Assembly (NCBI GenBank): GCA_902494855.1
Contig: CABUVC010000059.1
Span: 1-9,112 of the forward strand
Reading direction: 5' to 3'
Source of the DNA: an uncultured Collinsella sp.
Lineage (GTDB): Bacteria > Actinomycetota > Coriobacteriia > Coriobacteriales > Coriobacteriaceae
DNA: 9,112 bases
In this document: piece by piece, positions 6,140 to 9,112 of the stretch
Layout of the letters: every line of letters begins with the position of its first letter
Numbering within the stretch: position 1 is the stretch's first letter
The notes under the pieces: model-generated
What the model saw: only the letters and a program-made list of their open reading frames with translations
Databases searched by the model: none
What the model was told of the DNA's origin: nothing
Made by a program: the position numbers and the translations under genes

Positions 6140-6724
6140 CTATTCGATATAGCAGTCGATAGCAAAACTATATGTTGAATCGTTAATAAAGTCTGTAATC
6201 GTCGCGCCCATACCCGATCCGCACGTCCACTTATCCTTCTCCGCATCGTATGGCGTTGGCCCCCACCCCGTTTCATATGATGCTTCGCTTTCCGTGAAGT
6301 TATTCATCACGTATTTATCCTTCTGCATGAGCGCGTACCAAGCGTTTGCATACATCACAAGCGGATCGATTTGGACTATCGAGTACTTTCCGGAACGAAT
6401 CTCAATTTCTGTTTTATCGTTATAATAAGCGACTGTGAGCTCAATCTTGGCAAGCAGCGGCAACGTTTCATCTGATTCCCTCTGGATTGTTATGACATCA
6501 CCGGCCATAGCGTCGGCAGACACAGTTTTGCTCTCTGGCGTGAAAATAGTCTCTCTGCTTCTTGTTCGCGTTTTTTCATTGCCATTTTCATCTCTGACCA
6601 CCGTGTCGACCACGAGCGTCAATCGCTTCTGAGCGTCCGGCAACTCCACGGCTTCTGCCATCCCGGCTCGCATCAAAATAGGAGCCCTCGCCATCAGACC
6701 TAAGAACTGCTTTCTATCAATCAT
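6140..6724 (-). CDS. Unknown protein, third gene of the cysteine-peptidase operon
   Basis: The product has 194 residues and belongs to no family I recognise. The N-terminus (MIDRKQFLGLMARAPILMRAGMAEA as two short runs of hydrophobic residues broken by Arg) is at best a weak or degraded export signal, and no clear membrane segment follows. The middle looks beta-rich: RLTLVVDTVV (34-43), GDVITIQRE (75-83), AKIELTVAYY (92-101) and GKYSIVQI (112-119). The last quarter is aromatic and polar, with two cysteines (Cys168 in KWTCGSG and Cys191 in AIDCYIE) that could form a disulfide if the protein is exported. The ATG at 6724 follows AAGGGG at an 8-base spacing and is only 3 bases after the previous stop, so translation is probably coupled to the small anchored protein. 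It is AT-richer than the htrA gene beside it. Confidence 0.65.
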   Translation of the reverse strand: MIDRKQFLGLMARAPILMRAGMAEAVELPDAQKRLTLVVDTVVRDENGNEKTRTRSRETIFTPESKTVSADAMAGDVITIQRESDETLPLLAKIELTVAYYNDKTEIEIRSGKYSIVQIDPLVMYANAWYALMQKDKYVMNNFTESEASYETGWGPTPYDAEKDKWTCGSGMGATITDFINDSTYSFAIDCYIE

Positions 6725-6727
6725 TCT

Positions 6728-7084
6728 TCATTCCCCTTGTCTACTTGATTTGACTTTCTCAGCTGAATGGGGATACAGAACAGTCCCGTCAAGTTCCTTA
6801 TCTTCCACAAAAACTAGAATCCATTTATCACCTGCTTTCAATCCTGAGACATATCCGGAACTTGACTTACGGCGCATATCGATTCTCTTACGGCAACCAC
6901 TTGGCATAAGCGCCTCAAATTGCCCGTTATGAACATCCGATAGAGCGCGCACCTCGACTGCAACAACCGTGTCGTTTTCTCCCCCATTAGTCGCCCTTAA
7001 CAGAAAGAAGCTCGCTGCGGTGAGCAAAGCAAAGGAAAGCACCAATAGGAGCATTGCCCTTCGAATGAACTTGTCGCCGTTCAC
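6728..7084 (-). CDS. Small membrane-anchored protein, second gene of the cysteine-peptidase operon
   Basis: The product, 118 residues if it starts at the GTG at 7084, has a basic N-terminus (NGDKFIRRA), one hydrophobic segment (about 11-29, MLLLVLSFALLTAASFFLL) and a small external domain. That domain reads as beta strands: VVAVEVRALSD (40-50), GQFEALM (54-60), GLKAGDKWILVFVED (81-95) and VLYPHSAEKV (102-111). No family is recognised. Start choice is uncertain: TTG codons at 7105 and 7096 are in frame but lack proper spacing, the GTG lies 12 bases after AAGGG and 8 bases after the peptidase stop, and an ATG at 7054 would remove the basic N-terminus. The tight spacing on both sides marks it as part of the operon. 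It resembles the plus-strand anchored protein at 2746-3147 in size, anchor position and strand order. Confidence 0.65.
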   Translation of the reverse strand: MNGDKFIRRAMLLLVLSFALLTAASFFLLRATNGGENDTVVAVEVRALSDVHNGQFEALMPSGCRKRIDMRRKSSSGYVSGLKAGDKWILVFVEDKELDGTVLYPHSAEKVKSSRQGE

Positions 7085-7092
7085 GAGTACAA

Positions 7093-8220
7093 TCAACCCT
7101 TGCAATATGTGCCATCGTGAGACGTGTAAATTGATACGTCATATGGAAGAAACTGTAGCTGGTTTGTCCATCCATTCCAAACAACAAGCAGGTACTTCTT
7201 GGCATTCGAGTATGTGTTATGCATTGCCACGTAGCCCACAACTGCCATTGCGTGCCCGCTGCCATTTGACCGGAGCCTTCCAGAGAAAATACTCAGATTC
7301 CCCGAGTCGGTATTCACCCTAAAGGAATCCCATGACGGATACCAAACGAATGACGTCTCAAGCTCCTTGCCTCGTCTTGCACAAAACTCCTTTAAGGCCG
7401 GAGCGGGTTTGTCAGGAGAAGTCTTGCCTTGAGTAAAGTACAGACCAGTCGCTTGATCATATTTCTTTTCTTCTTCTTCCCATGTCCCCGACAGCCTCCA
7501 AAGCTCCGAGTATAAATCGGACAATTTAAGGCGGTTCAAAGTCACATAGTGACTGCTAACTGCAAACATTGCCGAAACAGCGCAAGCATAAGTCCCCGTT
7601 TCTTTGATAACTTCTGTTTGCGTTGGCGTTATTATTCCCGAAACCGTTTTGCTCGCATCAACAACATATCCCTGTTTATACAAATCCTTGGCAGATACAA
7701 AAACGTCATCGAAATATTCCGGCGATCCGCTGCGATTGCCTCCCGAGGACAATTTATTTGGTACTTTTTTTCCACTTGCGTCTAAAACAATGTTTTTATC
7801 TAAGTCGGCAACGCCAACAGTTAGCTCGTCAATCTTTAACGCAACGACGTTATCCGAGGATGCGAGGAGTGCAATTTCTTCGCTTGCACTCTCGATAGGT
7901 AAAAGAGCGTTCGGAGCCAAGCAGTATTCGCTGATCCACCAAGATCGCTCTGAATCAAATACGACGTAGCCATAGTTAACGTCATCCCGCTTCGCACGAA
8001 CGATATACCCGATTGAATCTCCATCGGAATTTACCATTTTTACTGGGTCACAAGCGGTCACCGGTTCATCCGATACATCATCAAAGAAAGCCTGCGCTTG
8101 CTCCACAGCTATTTGCGGTGTGACACGGACCAAGTCGTCGTCTCCAAAAACCAACCTTGGAGACATCAGGGCGGCAAGCAACACTATGAATCCGACAATC
8201 ACCTTTCTCGAATAACGCAT
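7093..8220 (-). CDS. Putative exported papain-fold cysteine peptidase (C39-like or C10-like)
   Basis: The 375-residue product begins MRYSRKV, a hydrophobic core (about 8-20) and a likely signal peptidase site near LVFG|DDD, so it is exported. Residues about 35-115 look like a streptopain-type propeptide or inhibitor domain (IAVEQAQAFF, then NYGYVVFDSERSWWISEY). The catalytic domain shows the papain-fold order: Cys213 in TYACAVSAM, His323 in GSGHAMAVVGYV and Asn349 in VVWNGW, the last echoing the 'NSW' box. The residue six before the cysteine, where these enzymes usually have the oxyanion-hole Gln, is Glu207. It may therefore be a divergent protease or a non-catalytic relative. I prefer the ATG at 8220, which has GGA motifs upstream, over the ATG at 8229, which has no visible ribosome binding site. 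It is the first gene of a three-gene operon with small proteins of unknown role. Confidence 0.7.
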   Translation of the reverse strand: MRYSRKVIVGFIVLLAALMSPRLVFGDDDLVRVTPQIAVEQAQAFFDDVSDEPVTACDPVKMVNSDGDSIGYIVRAKRDDVNYGYVVFDSERSWWISEYCLAPNALLPIESASEEIALLASSDNVVALKIDELTVGVADLDKNIVLDASGKKVPNKLSSGGNRSGSPEYFDDVFVSAKDLYKQGYVVDASKTVSGIITPTQTEVIKETGTYACAVSAMFAVSSHYVTLNRLKLSDLYSELWRLSGTWEEEEKKYDQATGLYFTQGKTSPDKPAPALKEFCARRGKELETSFVWYPSWDSFRVNTDSGNLSIFSGRLRSNGSGHAMAVVGYVAMHNTYSNAKKYLLVVWNGWTNQLQFLPYDVSIYTSHDGTYCKG

Positions 8221-8340
8221 TTCTTCCATCCGTGTAGTAGGGAGATACGGTAACTAAATGATATTCGCTAGATAGTGGTATACGTTTGATATTGTTTTTA
8301 CTGACACACTTTTAATCGGTGAAAGGTCTTCTTTTCGCCC

Positions 8341-8379
8341 TAAACGAGAAAAGGGTACTGGAGAAATCTCCGGTACCCT
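8341..8379 (-). terminator. Terminator of the GlnR-like regulator gene
   Basis: AGGGTACTGGAG (8352-8363) pairs with CTCCGGTACCCT (8368-8379), 12 pairs with one G-U, closing an AAAT loop. On the minus strand the stem is followed by TTTTCTCGTTT, a usable T-tract, starting about 23 bases after the regulator's stop. The remaining bases, 8230-8340, must hold the promoter of the peptidase operon, but I see no convincing -35/-10 pair there. Confidence 0.8.
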
Positions 8380-8401
8380 CACATTGCCCTCTATTTACTT
8401 G

Positions 8402-9064
8402 CTAGTCCTTAAACAGATAGCCCACGCCGCGGACGGTGGTGATGTGCGCCGCGATCTGCGGGCCCACCTTGGAGCGGATGCGTCGGATGTGCACGTCGAC
8501 GGTGCGCGTGCCGCCGCAGTACTCAAAGCCCCACACGCGGTGCAGCAGCACCTCGCGGCTGTAGGCGCGGTTGGGGTGCGTCGCCAAAAAGCTCAGCAGC
8601 GAGTACTCCATCAGCGTCAGGTCGATGGGCTCGTTATCGAGTGTCACCTGGTAGGTAGCCAGGTTAATCTCGAGGTTATCGATATTGAGCACATCGTCGG
8701 CGGTAACGGTCTCCTCCTCGCCCATCAGGCGCTGCGCGCGAGCCTTGAGCTCGTTGGGCGTCGCCGCGGGGCATACAAAGTCGGCATGCGCGTGATTGGG
8801 CAGGCGCAAGGTACCGAGTGCCTCGTCGTCGACGATCACCAGCATGGGGACGCCGCCGCGATCGTCGAGCCATTTGGCAATCTGATCGATGCGGTCGCTG
8901 CGGATGCCATCTGAATCGAGAATCAGCAGGTCAAAGTCGTGCGCCGCAGTTGGCGAATCGGGGGTTGCCAGGCTCACCTCGACACCCAGGGTAGTCGTCA
9001 AGCTGCGGGCAAACTCGTGGAAGCGCGTCGTGCGCGCCATGAACAGGGCACTCTTTTCGGACAT
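8402..9064 (-). CDS. GlnR-like atypical OmpR-family winged-helix regulator
   Basis: The 220-residue product is a DNA-binding response-regulator-like protein. Residues 1-115 form a degenerate receiver. Asp50 (DLLILDSDG) sits where the phospho-acceptor would be, but the usual N-terminal acidic pair is absent (ALFMARTTRF) and the conserved 'KP' lysine motif is replaced by CPAATPNEL (98-106). The C-terminal half is an OmpR/PhoB winged helix: ATYQVTLDNEPIDLTLMEYSLL, SREVLLHRVWGFEY, then the recognition segment GGTRTVDVHIRRIRSKVG (184-201) and TTVRGVGYLF (209-218). The degenerate receiver together with VWGFEYCGGTRTVDVH resembles actinobacterial GlnR, the nitrogen regulator, which acts without normal phosphorylation; orthology is an inference. 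The ATG at 9064 follows GGAGG at a 5-base spacing, better than a TTG at 9076. No histidine kinase gene lies beside it within the window. Confidence 0.88.
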   Translation of the reverse strand: MSEKSALFMARTTRFHEFARSLTTTLGVEVSLATPDSPTAAHDFDLLILDSDGIRSDRIDQIAKWLDDRGGVPMLVIVDDEALGTLRLPNHAHADFVCPAATPNELKARAQRLMGEEETVTADDVLNIDNLEINLATYQVTLDNEPIDLTLMEYSLLSFLATHPNRAYSREVLLHRVWGFEYCGGTRTVDVHIRRIRSKVGPQIAAHITTVRGVGYLFKD

Positions 9065-9069
9065 ATCGG

Positions 9070-9074
9070 CCTCC
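9070..9074 (-). promoter_or_regulatory. Ribosome binding site that fixes the regulator start
   Basis: GGAGG on the minus strand lies 5 bases before the ATG at 9064 and overlaps the alternative TTG at 9076, which excludes that upstream start. The remaining bases to the window edge show no clear promoter. Confidence 0.8.
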
Positions 9075-9112
9075 AAAGAAATGAGCTCAATCGTACTGGA
9101 ACAAGCCAGCGC

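Noticed and set aside
8384..8914. Plus-strand open frame opposite the GlnR-like regulator
   Set aside because: It is a shadow frame with a His/Val/Ala-rich product. The winged-helix gene on the other strand has clear family motifs and a ribosome binding site.
1..9112. Search by eye for CRISPR arrays, insertion sequences, rRNA or tRNA genes and riboswitches
   Set aside because: No regularly spaced repeats, transposase frames, terminal inverted repeats or recognisable structured RNA were seen. The AT-richer blocks have no mobile-element ends that I could find.

Overview
The window reads as a chromosomal stretch of a high-GC, gut-type actinobacterium, most likely a coriobacterium such as Collinsella. 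This is inferred from the GC-rich codon use of the housekeeping genes, the actinobacterial style of the NAD-dependent ligase and HtrA-like protease, and a GlnR-like winged-helix regulator. No database search was possible, so the taxon is an inference.

Layout from left to right. Positions 1-176 (-) hold the start of a Phd/YefM-type antitoxin that runs off the left edge. Upstream of it is a perfect 8-bp inverted repeat (candidate operator), which abuts the terminator of ligA (303-2531, -). To the right of ligA the base composition drops. An AT-richer plus-strand block follows: a small membrane-anchored protein (2746-3147), a small exported beta-rich protein (3202-3570), a strong terminator, then a DUF2975-type membrane protein (3615-4136) paired with a YozG-like XRE regulator (4149-4400). 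Next is an HtrA/DegP-like anchored serine protease (4507-5967, -), whose terminator lies between it and the convergent regulator gene. A second AT-richer block (6140-8220, -) is a tight three-gene operon: an exported papain-fold cysteine peptidase with a propeptide-like N-terminal region, a small membrane-anchored protein, and an unrecognised beta-rich protein. At the right end is a GlnR-like atypical OmpR-family regulator (8402-9064, -) with its own terminator. Stretches between genes are all under 300 bases.

The housekeeping and stress genes (ligA, htrA, the GlnR-like regulator) look ordinary. The unexplained content is in the two AT-richer blocks around htrA. Both consist of exported or membrane-anchored small proteins of unknown function, and both place a single-pass anchored small beta-type protein directly before a beta-rich protein. 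One block also carries a DUF2975/XRE pair, the other a candidate cysteine peptidase that has Glu at the position where papain-fold enzymes usually have the oxyanion-hole Gln. These blocks are the best candidates for an undescribed cell-surface system, but what they do cannot be read from the sequence alone.
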